In this document: positions 45,269 through 56,740 of the stretch, piece after piece
Position numbering within the stretch: position 1 is the first letter of the stretch
Layout of the letters: each line of letters opens with the position of its first letter
Source of the DNA: Valencia hispanica
Lineage: Eukaryota; Chordata; Actinopteri; Cyprinodontiformes; Valenciidae
Assembly: GCA_963556495.2 (NCBI GenBank)
Contig: OY747712.1
Coordinates: 19,630,735-19,694,734 of the forward strand
Reading direction: 5' to 3'
Length of the DNA: 64,000 nucleotides
Notes under the pieces: model-generated
What the model was told of the DNA's origin: nothing
Seen by the model: the letters and a program-made list of their open reading frames with translations, nothing else
Databases searched by the model: none
Position numbers and translations under genes: made by a program

Positions 45269-46784
45269 GACACGATCAAACTTTATCATAGCTAAAATTG
45301 TATTTTTGTTTTTATTGTGTGGCAAACTTGAACTGTCAAAAAGTAAAAACATTGGATACTTTAACAAAGGATTTTTATTTTACATATTTTTTTACTGTTC
45401 TTCTGCAAACTTTACAAATGAAAGTCAGACAAACCAAAAGCTGTTTTGAAAACCAAATACATTTTAGAAACTTGAAATTACAAAAAGGTCCTGAAAATCC
45501 TGAATCTCTTTCTATTCATATCAACAATGCAATTGATATGATCACTGCATCTAAAGGTATGGTAGCATCTGACAATATTAGAAGCAACAATTTTGGGGTA
45601 GCGGCTAAACCACATGAGCCTGCCCACCTTGCTTTTTTATGTGCTTTTTCCCATAATGGATACTCTTCAGCACCTCAATGATAGTGTCAAATATGTGACA
45701 TTTCTAGTGACAAGTACAGTGTCAGAAAGGGGAAACAGTATTTTGTAACTCTAACAGTAATAAACACGTTTTTGATATGTGTTCTTGCTCAAAGCAAAAC
45801 AGGACAGCCTTGTCTCATTAGTGTCTACTCCCACTGGCTGGCAACACCACATCCCTGTGAGAACCCATGAAAAAATAATGAAGAGACAGCCATCTGTTTC
45901 TTTCTTTCTTTTTTACTTTTGGACTTAATATAGATCTTAAATCCCCCATTTCCTGTGCTGAAAACATAGCTTCCAGTATACCTGGGGAAAACTGAAGGTG
46001 TGAAATGAGCGCAGTCCAGGGGATGCTCTTGGGCACCTTGACACCTGCCAGAGCTGGCTGTCTGACTCTTAGCCTAGTACCGGCAAGAGTCCTGTTTTAA
46101 ATTAGCTCATTTGTGGCTACCTGTGTTCATGGGGGTGGACTGTCAAGAGGCCATGGCAGGTCATCAGGATGTAGTGGGTTGTTTTTGCCAGCTTTAGCCT
46201 TATCCACAATCACAGTCTTCTTTTTCTTAAGGTTTATAGTTTAGTGTTTTATTTTATTCCAATCGTTTTCCAGAAATTTTCTAGCCTTTTTTTTCTCAAG
46301 AAAACCACTGGTATCTCATTGAAATTATGATTTATGGGCATGAGGTCTAAAGGTACGGAGTAATGACTGATACTGTTCTCTTAAGCTTCTCTCTTTCTGA
46401 CAGTGTGTGATGTGTCAACTATGCCCAAGGCTTTTCCTCGAGCCCTACTCTCAAGCAAATCAACTTATCGCCTGAGGTGCCCACACTAGAGCCAAGGGGA
46501 GCTGAAAATATGAACCACTAGATGCAATCCAAAACTGTGGTCACAGATAATTTTTGTCTTTAGCCACTGCTTTATATAAATCTTAAACTTGTAGGATGAA
46601 AAAGTACAGCATAGAACAGATCAGTGTGCTGGGCTCATCTGTGGCCACCAGTCTAGACAAAAAAAACTTACAAAAAAGTAATAGTTTTACCATTGTTTGG
46701 TTTGTTTGAAAACTTATTTAAAGTAGCATGTAATATTGTGGGCTAAAATGTATACATCAAAAATGCATATACATTCTTTCAGTT
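45269..46784. other. unassigned sequence
   Basis: Frames at 45,298-45,681 (+) and 46,036-45,818 (-) show no domain. No exon or repeat recognised. Confidence 0.5.
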
Positions 46785-47027
46785 GTTTGGAAAAGTATTC
46801 GTATGATTTGAACCTTTTCAAAATAGTGACTTTACAACCACAAACATCTACATAACTTTTTGGGATTGTAAGTGATAGACCAACACAAAGCACTGCATAT
46901 TTGTGAAATGCTCGAGAAATGATTTTTAAATTCATACCAATAAAAATCTGTAAAGCTTTTATTTACATTGATATTCAGCCTCAGCACTCTGATCTATAAA
47001 ATCCAGTGCAACCAATATCATTTAAAA

Positions 47028-47278
47028 GGGCAACTGTGGCTCGGTGGGTAGAGTAGTTGGCTCGTATTTGAGAGTTATAGGTTTGATTCCAGCGTCCACC
47101 TGTCATATGTCGATGTGCCCCTGGGCAAGCCACTGAACCTCAAGTTGCCTAACTATCGATGTATGCATGTGTTTGTGTTTGTGAGTACGAATGGGTGAAT
47201 ATGCCACCACTGTAAAGTGCTTTGAGTGGTCACAATGACTAAAAAAGTGCTATATAAGTTCAGCCCATTTGGCACTGT
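47028..47278 (+). mobile_element. tRNA-derived V-type SINE (AFC-like) inside Tc1
   Basis: The head resembles a tRNA with an A-box-like TGGCTCGGTGGGTAGAG and a B box GGTTTGATTCC (47,081-47,091). The middle reads GTGCCCCTGGGCAAGCCACT. The 3' end is CTTTGAGTGGTCACAATGAC then AAAGTGCTATATAAGT, the LINE-like tail seen in cichlid AFC and related teleost SINEs. Host Tc1 sequence is recognisable on both sides. Confidence 0.83.
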
Positions 47279-47284
47279 AAATAC

Positions 47285-47638
47285 AGTTGTTCTATGAATG
47301 CCTCAATGTTTTGTCAGACAACATTAGCAAACCACACTATGACGACTAAGGAACACACTAGACAGTTCAGGGATAAAGCTATGGAGTAATCCGAAGCAGG
47401 ATTAGTTTACATACACAACGATATCTCAAATATTAAACATCACAGATATCCCTATTTAAGTCATCTTCTAAAAAAATGTAAAGAGTATGAAACAATTACA
47501 AATCTATCCATATATTGCTGTCCAACTAAAGTGATACACAATAGAGAAGTGGCTTATAGGAGAAACATCCAGTAGCCCTATGATAACTCTGGAGATTAAA
47601 AGCTCAGAAGTGAGAATCTGTTGACAGGAAAATTATTA
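47285..47638 (+). pseudogene. Tc1 transposase N-terminal fragment
   Basis: DNA-level match to the Tc1 transposase start: GACGACTAAGGAACACACTA, GACAGTTCAGGGATAAAGCT, ATGTAAAGAGTATG, GATAACTCTGGAG. It corresponds to the start and first helix-turn-helix of the DNA-binding domain. Several indels and stops. It ends abruptly at the LINE tail. Confidence 0.7.
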
Positions 47639-48000
47639 GTTCAGTTCAGTTCAGTTCAGTTTATTTTGTTTCAGTCACACAAAATATGTTTTACATTTTT
47701 CATACAATCAGTACTCAATTCATGTGAAACCAAAACAGGCAGAAGCAAAAGCTTGTTTGCCTTATTTAACCTTTTAACTCAATATAAGTTACCTTGCATT
47801 ATACAGTTGGAACAAGTATAAAATAAAATATACAATATATATCCAACATAAGGAACACACATTTATTATTTTACATATCTCTCAAAAATAGACCGGGAGA
47901 TCATCTTTTTAAATGTAAAGAAAGCGTGACATTAGATTTTATTTGTGGAAAAACGTGATCTGAAATCATGTATAATTTTCCTTCTAACTTTCTGCTACCT
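47639..48000 (-). mobile_element. LINE 3'-end fragment, minus strand
   Basis: Begins with tandem TTCAG units (47,639-47,660) and TTTATTTTG; read on the minus strand this is a LINE tail ending in AAACTGAACTGAACTGAA. Only UTR-like sequence is present; family uncertain. The right boundary lies near the C run at 48,019. Confidence 0.55.
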
Positions 48001-48092
48001 TGTGTTGACTTATCAGATACCCCCCCCCCCTGTAATGTGCCAAATCATGGAACATTTCAATGGTATGAATACGTCTGCAGGGCACTGTATGT

Positions 48093-48970
48093 ATGATGCT
48101 GCCATTTTCTAAAGCAATATGTGCAGGGGTGATGAATTAACAAAACATTTGTTTGGGCCATAAAATCATATGCTAAATCCTTGCTTACATGAACAACATA
48201 TTTCCCTGCTATTTCAAAGATGTCAGAACAGACCAAAGTGGGAGCAAAAATCTGTTAATGGTGTGGACAAGAAAATCTGGTTTGTTGAAGGTCATGCTTT
48301 CTTGCCTCACAAGAGAGTCTTTGTCTATCATTTCAATAGCAAAATATTGACTTGACAACATGTGGTCCTCTATTCTGATGGAACCATGGATCATTTCTTT
48401 CCCAGGAGCTCTTAGTGACCCTGTCAAATGACAAGCAAAAGCTTGGTTAATAAATAAACCCCAGTATGGTGCATGTGGAGAACTTCGATCGCTTCATTTC
48501 TGACACACAACAAACACCTTCAGTCGCTTTCCTCTATTGCTGTACCCATATCCAACACTTTCCCAATTTTCTTAAAGTGTTTTTTTTTTTTTTCAAAAAT
48601 CAATACTTTAGCCCCACATATATATATTTACTAACTACCACAACAAAACACTTGACATACAAAATATTAGCCTGCCACTCTCACTGTTTAGTTAATATAG
48701 TTGTATGCTCTGGAGGACTGTAATGGCCAAACACTTCTAATGTTTTTTGTATGGGAGGTAATCTGATTACTATGATTTGTCATAATGCCACAACTGACAA
48801 TTTCATCATCCTTTAGGGACCATAACATTGGGAAGCTGCCTCTTAAAATCCAATTAAAAGAAAACAAAAGGAATCATTTGTTGAATAAAAGCTTTCAATA
48901 TTTGAACTACACACTCAGTCAACTCACAGAAAACTGCTCTTACATAAAAACAGGATAGGCCATGTAAGTT
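48093..48970. other. unassigned sequence
   Basis: No gene or repeat recognised. T run at 48,582-48,593. Confidence 0.5.
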
Positions 48971-49332
48971 TCATCCTGGCCATGGAGCAGAGGATCAGAT
49001 CTTTAACCCGTAAAACTGCTGAGGCATTTTGGGGGATGTGTAGAGAGAATTCAGAGGATGCCGGGGGCAGTCTCAAGGGCCATCTAGTGAAACAAGAGCT
49101 GTATCCACATTCACAAAGCCGAGCTTGTTCTTTGAATCCACCAGGTTTGCTCCTTGCTATCCATCCTGTTTGTTGTGTTCATTGACAGAATGTCAAGGTG
49201 TAGTCTTGAAGAAAAGGGTGTCCAGTTTGACAAACCTGAAATCTGCCTCAAGGACACCCCCCTTTGGAGGTTTTATGGGCATATCTCACCAGGACGAGAC
49301 CCAAGAACAGACCCAGTACTAACACACGTGAT

Positions 49333-49410
49333 TATATCTGTAAATCTGTAAAGCACTTTGAGATGCTATTTTGTTTGAAAAGCGCTTTATAAAGTTTGAT
49401 TTGATTTGAT
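49333..49410 (+). mobile_element. L2 3'-tail fragment
   Basis: AATCTGTAAAGCACTTTGAG, GAAAAGCGCTTTATAAAG and TTTGATTTGATTTGATTT match the terminus of the L2 at 51.1-54.99 kb. Only the last ~80 bases. Confidence 0.85.
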
Positions 49411-49529
49411 TTATATGTCCCTTCTGGTATTCTGGTATTCAAAGGTGTCAAATAAAGAAGTACAAATACTTCGTTACCTTCCTGAAGTATACATTTTGGG
49501 TATTTATATTTCACTGGAGTAATTATCTA

Positions 49530-49862
49530 TTGGCCTACCTTTTACTTCTACTAGAGCAGAAAATATTAGAGAAAGAGGCTGAGAAGAAGAGTTTTGATCC
49601 AGATGTCTCCCTGATAGTCGTGAGGTTCCCTCAATCAGAAGGAAAGAATTTAATGGTTAAAGTGAAGGATTTGCTGCATGTCTGTCTTGGCTGTGACACT
49701 GTGCATTGCCCCGCTAAAGTGGAGCAGCTGCCGGCACGTGAAGGCCAACCAGGGATCGTCAAAGTGGAGATAACTTCGGTTCAGGAGAAAGTGACTGTGT
49801 TGCGCAGAGGAAACGACAGCTTCAATAAAGTCTATGTGTCAACAGCTAAATCACATGCCTAA
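49530..49862 (+). pseudogene. LINE ORF1-like fragment
   Basis: 110-codon frame. The part after about residue 12 looks like a LINE ORF1: EKEAEKKSFDPDVSLIVVRF, then VKVKDLLHVCLGCDT, VKVEITSVQEKVTVLRRG and VYVSTAKSHA. This has the spacing of RNA-binding ORF1 proteins in which an arginine-rich exchange (VLRRG) precedes a final strand. Reading continues past the stop in another frame (ELNFRTLIHET) towards the endonuclease. No start is certain since the frame opens in hAT sequence. Confidence 0.55.
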
Positions 49863-50039
49863 CGACTGATGGAACTTAACTTTAGAACTTTGATCCATGA
49901 GACTGCAGTTGGGATGGACTTTTACGTGACCGAGAATGTACGCATTGTGAAGCGGACGCAGTCAGCTCAGCGTGCAGGGAAAAATGGATTGGGAGCTGGC
50001 GGGGATTATTGAGAGGGCCTTGCCCACCCACTCAGGTGT

Positions 50040-51045
50040 GTTACTGAACAGTTTTTGCTAGCCCATTGGAATGTCAATGGGTGGACGCTGTCAAACTGTG
50101 AATTTAGGATTAGTTTACCTAAATCCATAAACTCTGATTTCAGTTCTCTGAACGAAACACACCTATGCAGGGATACATTGGACTTTGATGGATTCACCTG
50201 GTTTGCAAATAACCGCATTGCCCATAAGGGAACTTCTAAACCCTCTGGTAGATTTGGATTCTTAATTAAAAATGCAGAGTTGGAGCAGCATTCAGTTCAT
50301 ATTGTTGATCAAATATATGATGGGATTTTCTGTTTACCATTACAGCATAGAGAGTTGCAAACTTAATTTTGTTTGATTTCCTGCTACCTGTCTCCGGAAT
50401 CTTCTACATGGGGCATGAACACAAATCTCTATTTTAGCCATTGATTGGCATTGCTATATAATATTACTGACAAGAAAGATTCAATTTACATTTGTAGCAA
50501 TTAAAACAGCCGAATTGGGGATCTTAAGGACGTTGTGGATGGAGATGATATTTCTCCTCGTGTGGTCCTGGATACAAGAGTAAATAATCATGGTTATACA
50601 TTTATTGATTTTCTAAAGGATTCCAAATGTTGTACACTTAAATTCTGAAAGGATAACTTGTTGTTGATTATATAATGACACCACATGCTGATATTAAAAC
50701 ATGTCTGGATTTAATGTCTGTACTCCTTTTGAGCTTATTGATAGAGCTGGTCCTGAATATTTTTATTTGATTGGTGATCATAGTAGACTCCCTGATCATT
50801 CAGTTCTCTGTTTATGTTTTCAAGTGGGAGAGGTGGTTAATGCTTTGATTAATGTTGACTGTCTCAAACATACTGAAAAAACGAAGCAGAAATTATCCAA
50901 TTGATTTTCTCACATCTAAAATGTGTCGTAGGACTATATTAATGGTAATAGGTCAACTACAGATAGCAGGAGAAAATCAAGAAGATTGCTGTTACATTAA
51001 TCTTTGCAATTTTTTACATGATGAGATGGAAAAATATGGTCCTGT
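50040..51045 (+). pseudogene. LINE endonuclease, degraded
   Basis: LAHWNVNGWTLSN, LNETHLCRDTLDFDG and a GFLIKNAEL block form the N-terminal endonuclease; the catalytic Glu of NETH is present. After a stop at 50,364 the sequence continues with RIGDLKDVVDGDDISPRVVLD and NNHGYTFIDFLKDSKCC, then the frame 50,701-50,904 (FELIDRAGPEYFYLIGDHSR, LPDHSVLCLCF) with the C-terminal DH motif. At least three stops and one lost block (GDFN not seen). Confidence 0.7.
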
Positions 51046-51344
51046 AAAGAAAATTCAATTCAATAAAAAAATACTTTATTGATCCCAGAGGGAAATTAAG
51101 AGTTGTAGTACCTCATAGCAAAGGGTTAGCAAAGGGAAGCAAAAGGGAAGCACAGGGTCATTGGTGTGCATGCGTCAGCGTCTGTCAGCCCGGCTCCCTA
51201 TCAAGCACGGTTTTTAACTGGTTTTAAACCTTTTTAAAGACCGATTTTAACGGATTTTTAAACACCACTGACTTAATAATAACCAGGACGTTTTTTACCA
51301 GATCATTTTAATCGGTGGGAAGCGCGGATTACTTCTCCCCCACC

Positions 51345-52394
51345 ATGCCTCCACTCACCTGTAGTCCTGGGTGTGATGGCTGCGCAAAACTTAGCCAGAG
51401 GGTTCTGGAGCTGGAGCAGAGTATCTCAACACTCCACCAAATCCAGGACCATGAGCGTGACGTGGACATCATCTTCGGCCGGACTTTCGCCGCCGCCACC
51501 AGTGCACAGCTGGCGGACACCATTCCCTGCCAGCCCGGCAAAGCTGTGGGGGGAGGATCCATTGCTGGGCCTCCAGGCGGACTCGGGGTGCCAAATGCCC
51601 GCGTAACATCTGCAGCAGAGGAGGACCGCTGGTTCCAGCAGGGGGCTAAACCAAAAGCCCCCATCAGCTCCACTCCGGTGCTCCAGGGTGCCCGGTTAAC
51701 GTTTGGGCCAGGCCGCGGTGGAGGCGCTTGGAGCAGCCGCCACCGCTCTCCTCCAACCTCCCTGCCTCTCTCAAACCGTTTCAGCGCCCTGGATGCAGAT
51801 TTCCCTCCTCTGACAGCCCCTGGTCGCCGTAGCTCCGTAGGAGCGCAGCCTAATCCCTCCCACCAGCAGAAGCAACAGCCGGACTCCCGCAGCCCCCCAC
51901 GTCACGCCAAACCCCGGGCTGCAGCCAGAACTCGCCGAGGAGTGCTCCACTTTACCCCGAACCCACGGAACGAGCCCTCGGCGCCGATTAAACATCGCTG
52001 CAGTCCTGGGGAAGCTTCTACGCCTGGCATACACCAAGTCCTGGATGGTGAACGATCCTCTGCCCAGCGCAAACATCCGCCTGCAGACCCGCCACCCACC
52101 ACACTCATCATCGTGGACTCTATCATCAGAAACGTGAGAATGAGAGGAGCCCTTACATTGTGTTTCCCTGGAGCCACTGTCACAGACATTACCGAACAGA
52201 TCCTGCAGCTCATTGATCATCACAAATCTGTGAGTAAAGTTGTGATTCATGCTGGCACCAATGACATTTATAAACAGCAGACTGAGCTCCTGAAGCGTGA
52301 TTTTATTCACCTTTTTAATCTTCTAGAAAACACACGTCTCTGTTTTTATCTCTGGCCCCACTCCCACTGTCGGCAGAGGAACTGGCCGTTTTAG
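51345..52394 (+). pseudogene. L2 ORF1 with esterase-like domain, 3' frameshift
   Basis: About 350 codons from Met 51,345 (MPPLTCSPGCDGCAKL), the first Met with a CxxC-type N-terminus and a following short coiled coil (LSQRVLELEQSISTLHQIQ). The middle is Pro/Ser/Arg-rich. The C-terminal SGNH/esterase-like domain has TLIIVDSIIRN (Gly before Asp-Ser replaced by Val) and an intact VIHAGTNDI. After RLCFYLW the frame shifts: the following block (SGPTPTV, RGTGRFSRL) continues in another frame up to about 52,540 (FGPDGLHLNRQGS). The upstream 51,315 Met lies in the same frame and is less likely. Confidence 0.8.
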
Positions 52395-52783
52395 CAGACT
52401 TTTATCCCTTAATACTTGGCTCTCCTCTATCACCGCCGTTCAAAATATTGGTTTTTAACATTTTTGGGGGCAGGAAGCACCTGTTTGGACCAGATGGGCT
52501 CCATCTAAATAGACAAGGCAGTCGTACACTGACATTGAGCCTGGCATGTCCACGCCCCCCCCTGTCAACTACACTGGCCACAGCTGCCCCTGACCTCTCT
52601 GATTCCTCCGCCACATCCTGATGTGCAAATGGTCCCTGCTCCTATGAACTCAACCCTGATTTTAACAGTAACTCACATACTGGACTTGGACCTTGCTCTG
52701 CCTCATTCATACCTGTTATTATCAGCAGAGAGCGGAGTAAAAATCATAAACCGAACAAATGCAATCCAAATAATCTCAAAAAG

Positions 52784-53380
52784 TTGCCAAAAGCCCGGCT
52801 TTCAGTAAATCATACAGTCCCTTCATCTCCAATCACTATTAATATGGCACTTGTTAATGTTCGCTCTCTGCTGAACAAAACTTTTATAATAAATGATCTG
52901 ATTTTAGACCATAATCTTCATTGTTTATTTTTAACAGAAACTTGGCTGAGTGCAGATGCCCCTGTTGTTCTTACAGAGGCCTCCCCACCTAATTTTAACT
53001 TCACTTATTCTACAAGGAGTAGCAAAAGGGGAGGCGGAACTGCTTTTATAAGTTCATCAACACCTTCCGCCAAACCTGTTTTATTTGATAACTATTTTAC
53101 TTTTGAATATAATGCAAATGTTTTTAGCACTCCTCAGATTTTATGTGTCACAATTTATAGGCCTCCTAAAAAGAGTGCACTTTTTATTCAAGAATTTTCA
53201 GAGTTTTTATCAATTTTGCACAACTCCTTTGAAAGGATAATTTTAGTTTATTTTAATCTACATATAGATAACCTTTTAGATCCTTTATCAACAGATTTTT
53301 TACACATCGCGACTTATATGGATTTTAGCCAACATGTCATGCAGCCGACTCACAACAAAGGACAGAGACGGCCCTTCTAA
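52784..53380 (+). pseudogene. L2 ORF2 endonuclease, internally deleted
   Basis: Starts with the usual ALVNVRSLLNKTFIINDLIL, FLTETWLSAD, SKRGGGTAFISS and IYRPPKKSALFIQEF. The GDFN block reads LVYFNLHIDN, so the catalytic Asp region is changed (GD replaced by YF). THNKGQ is then followed at once by sequence that belongs inside the RT (LLKILNDF), so the end of the endonuclease and the start of RT, about 280 residues by comparison with the 28 kb copy, are deleted. Confidence 0.82.
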
Positions 53381-53394
53381 AGATTTTAAATGAT

Positions 53395-54244
53395 TTTAGA
53401 TTAAACTATGATGCACAGAGGGTGACAGTGTTGGTTCTACTGGATCTAAGCGCTGCCTTCGATACAGTAGACCACACTATTCTTTAAACCCGTTTAAAAC
53501 AGATTGGCCTCTCTGGTGCTGTTCACAAATGGTTCACATCCTATCTCACAGACAGGACTTTTATGGTAAGTTTAGATACGTGCTCCTCTAGGGTCCATAG
53601 GATTACATGTGGTGTGCCCCAGGGTTCGATTTCAGGCCCAGTGCATTTTAACCTGTATATGCTCCCTCTTGGCAGCGTCATCAGAAGACATGGAGTCAAC
53701 TTTCACAGTTATGCTGATGATACACAGCTGTACATCGGTCCTGAGGCTCACAGAGAGAAATTTTTACCAAAACTACAATCACTGTCATTTAATCCCTCTC
53801 TACAAGTGAAGAACCTGGGCGTGATTTTTTGAGTCTGAGCTGACTTTTATTCCTCACACAAAAAATATTACTAAAATAGGTTTTTATCAACTAAAGAACA
53901 TCGCCAGAGTCTGCCCCATTCTCTCTCGGGCCAATACGGAGACACTGATGCACGTTTTTATCTCCAGTAGAATGGATTACTGTAATGCCCTGCTTTCTGG
54001 TCATCCCAAAAAGAGTATATCAGGTTTACAACTACTGCAAAATTCAGCAGCACGTGTCCTGACGAAGACCAGGAGGCAGGAGCACATTACACCAGTCTTA
54101 GAATCATTGCATTGGCTCCCCGTACATTTCAGGATCGACTTTAAGGTTCTTTTAATGGTTTTTAAGTCTCTTAATGGTCTTGGGCCTTCTTATCTCTCTG
54201 AACTGCTTTTACCATATAAACCTGTGCGGTCTCTGAGCTGCTGA
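53395..54244 (+). pseudogene. L2 ORF2 RT palm and C-terminal region
   Basis: LLDLSAAFDTVDH (53,440-53,478), [20 protein letters not shown] and [11 protein letters not shown] (both catalytic Asp) are followed directly by LQSLSFNPSLQVKNLGVIF, skipping the block that normally follows the active site. After a stop at 53,830 the C-terminal block MHVFISSRMDYCNALLSGH, HITPVLESLHWLPVHFRIDF appears, then degrades near 54,240. Further C-terminal text (LKTHLF-like [10 protein letters not shown]) is readable in another frame at 54,385-54,415. Confidence 0.8.
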
Positions 54245-55376
54245 CAGCTGCTCTGGCAGCCGTCTCCTTGTCACCCCAAAAGTCAGGACACACACGCATG
54301 GCGAGGCGTCTTTCCAGTTTTATGGCCCTCACCTCTGGAACAGGCTGCCAGAGGACCTCAGGGCTGCAGAGAACGTTCATGTTTTTAAGAGCAGGCTCAA
54401 GACTCACCTTTTTAGCCTAGCTTTTAACTGATTATTATTTATTACTGTCTGTTTAATTGCTCTGCATGTTTTATATGATTATATTTTTATCAGTTTTACT
54501 ATTTAATCTTAGCACATTAATTTACTGTTTATTTTTATACTTTAATTTCTCTTAATCCCCCGTTCCAGTGTTTCCTCTGTGGGAGCCCTCTGCCCTGGGA
54601 GCGGTGGTCGGCTGTGGCTCCCTGGGTGCTCTCCAGGTGGAGCTTGGGTGGAGGTCTTGGCCTTGCCTCCACTGGGTGCCCTGTGTCGGTGCCTCAGCTC
54701 CTGCTGTTAATCTACCACTGCCAGGGCAGATGGCTCCTCTGACGGCGTTTCCTTGCATGGTTCATCTACACTTGGCCCAATGTCCTTTTTTACTTTTTCT
54801 TTTAACTGTGTGTGTCCATGGGAGTTGGGTTGGGTGGTGTGGGATATAACTGGGACCATGCTTTTAAATCTGTGGGGGAGGGAAGGGAAGGTGGTTTTAT
54901 GTGGGGTCATTTTAATCTGTAAGGCACTTTGTGATGAAACTTCTTGTATGAAAAGCGCTTTATAAATAAAGTTTGATTTGATTTGATTTGATACAATTAA
55001 TTCTTTAAGGAGTTGTTGTAGATCATGATGGCTGTGGGCAGGAAATATTTCCTGTAGCGGTCTCTGTTGCAGCAAAACTGAAGAAGCCTCCGACTGAAGA
55101 CACTGTTGTTGTATGAAAGTCTCATGAAGAGGATGCTCAGGGTTGTCCTTAATTTTTTTTGATTTTATGAAGAATCCGTCTTTGCATCATAATCTCCCGA
55201 TGTTCCACAGTTTTCCCCACAACAGAACCAGCCTTCTTTATCAGGTTGTTTAGCCTTTTTAAGTCCCTGGCTCTGATGCTGCTACCCCAACAGATGATGT
55301 CTGATTACACTCTCCACAACAGACTTGTAGAAGATTTGCAGCATATTGCTACAAACATTGAAGGACCTAAGTTTCC

Positions 55377-55818
55377 TCAACAGTACAGTCTGCTCGGTCC
55401 CTTCTTGTAGAAGGTTTCACTGTTCAGTCTCCAGTCCAGTTTGTTGTCAAGGTGAACCCCGAGGTATTTATATTCCTCAACCACCTCCACTTCTTCTCCC
55501 ATGATGGAAAAAGTGTTTGACTTATCCCTGTTTCTTCTGCAATACCCAATAATCTCCTTTGTTTTATTCACATTCAAAGTAAGACGATTGTCTCCATGTC
55601 ACAAAGCGGTCCACCAGCTAACTGTATTCAGCTTCCTGTCCATCTCTGATACACCCAACAATTGCAGAGACATCTGAGTATTTCTGCAGATGACAGGTCT
55701 CTGATTTGTACTGGAAGTCTGAAGTGTACAGATTGAAAAGGAATGGTGAGAGTATGGTCCCCTGTGGTGCTCCTGTGCTGCTGACCACCTGGTTTGACAC
55801 ACAATTCTTCAGTCTCAC
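55377..55818 (-). pseudogene. Rex1-like RT palm and C-terminal fragment
   Basis: Frame 55,818-55,618 carries VVSSTGAPQGTILSPFLFNL and the changed active-site SDV. Frame 55,577-55,377 carries NVNKTKEIIGYCRR, MGEEVEVVEEYKYLGVHLDN and the post-palm SETFYKKGPSRLYC. A frameshift around 55,600 separates them. The upstream fingers (to about 56,500) are readable only in pieces. Confidence 0.75.
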
Positions 55819-56529
55819 ATATTGTGGTCTGTTGATCAGGTATTCATTGATTCAGGCAATTGTTGAGTGCTCCACCTGTGTTTTCAGAAGTTTCTGACAA
55901 AGCAAAGCAGGCTGAATTGCATTAAATGCACAGGAAAAATCAAAGAACATGATCCTCACAGTGCTACCTGCTTTGTCCAGATGACAGTGCGTTGGTTGAA
56001 GCAGGTGGATGATGGCATCTTCAACTCCAACTCCACAGCGTTAAGCAAACTGCAGCGAGTCCTGATATGTTCTCGTTCGCTTACTCAGGGGTGCCAACAG
56101 GAGTCTCTCCTGGACCTTCATGATGTGGGATAGTCATTGATGACTGATGGGTGAGTTCTCTTTGGTACTGGAACAAGACAGGATTACTTCCACAACACTG
56201 GAACCTTCTCCTTAGTTAGGCTAAGGTTGAAGAGGTGCTGCAGAATCCCACAGAGCTGCTCTGCACAGGCCTTCAGGACTCTGGGGGTGGCACCATCTGC
56301 CTCCTTGCTGTCTCTGATCTTGGCCTTAAGCTTCTGTATACTCTTCAGTTATGATTGATGGAAGAGATGGTTTGAACGTTCTCTGTCTCTGTTTCCTTAT
56401 TTTGCTCCTGCTCTGCATCCACTCCTCCTCCTCCACAACTCATCAGGGATTTCTGGCTTCAGTTTAGTTATTATTTTAGCTTTTGCAATGTTAATCAGCT
56501 GCTCCTGGCTGTAAACCACCTTGTTGCAA

Positions 56530-56740
56530 TGGTTATGCATCATAACAAGTTATCAAAAAGTGAAAAATTAAGAGCAAAAATCATTCCAGCTTCACAGCAC
56601 CAAAAACTAGAAAGTACACAGGTCCAAAAAATGCAATCTTCTTCAAGAAAACAGAGGAAACAACGTTCGAAAAAACAAAACTCAATATTTGGCCAACAGA
56701 GCCACTCCAACATGCAGCCACCCAGAGTAGTGCGATTCTA
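56530..56740. other. unclear junction sequence
   Basis: Lies between the Rex1-like 5' side and the resuming LINE. A 70-codon plus frame rich in Lys, Gln and Ser (56,529-56,741) is unrecognised; it may be either LINE. Confidence 0.4.

Larger units (their letters stand above)
46785..48092 (+). mobile_element. degraded Tc1 transposon carrying two insertions
   Basis: The left end at about 46,785-46,995 has AAAGTATTCGTATGA, AAGTGATAGACCAACACAAA and AATAAAAATCTGTAAAG in the order of a common fish Tc1 TIR. The transposase 5' region is at 47,285-47,638. The right end at about 48,030-48,092 has GTAATGTGCCAAATCATGGA and GGTATGAATACG, finishing at GGCACTGTA. Between these are a SINE (47,028-47,278) and a LINE 3' tail (47,639-~48,000). 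Most of the transposase is lost. Confidence 0.75.
51150..54991 (+). mobile_element. L2 retrotransposon inserted in the Rex1-like LINE
   Basis: Second large L2, different subfamily from 26.8 kb. The 5' UTR begins somewhere at 51,120-51,180. ORF1 is at 51,345-52,394. ORF2 endonuclease is at 52,784-53,380, and RT parts at about 53,395-54,244. The 3' UTR ends GAAAAGCGCTTTATAAATAA and TTTGATTTGATTTGAT at 54,991. Two internal deletions shorten ORF2: one between the endonuclease and the RT palm, one just after the RT active site. Confidence 0.87.
51048..56530 (-). mobile_element. Rex1-like LINE, minus strand, split by L2
   Basis: The 3' tail at 51,048-~51,120 reads on the plus strand ATACTTTATTGATCCCAGAG, the complement of a Rex1-like terminus. 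The RT and upstream region run at about 54,992-56,530. An L2 lies between. Minus-strand text from right to left: VVYSQEQLI (pre-RT), AFNAIQPA-like 'expression' text (55,905-55,940), GAPQGTILSPFLFNLY, the active-site box reading YSDVSAIVG, then KTKEIIGYCRRNRDKS and YKYLGVHLDNKLDWRLNSE. The second residue of the aspartate pair is Val, so RT is dead. Several frameshifts. Confidence 0.8.

Noticed and set aside
47035..47095. possible functional tRNA gene
   Set aside because: tRNA-like head continues into a SINE body and LINE-like tail.
51771..52310. 179-codon minus-strand frame
   Set aside because: Antisense of the L2 ORF1, whose plus-strand frame has the HAGTNDI motif.
54552..54849. protein frames on both strands at 54.6-54.8 kb
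   Set aside because: They lie in the L2 3' UTR and show no conserved domain.
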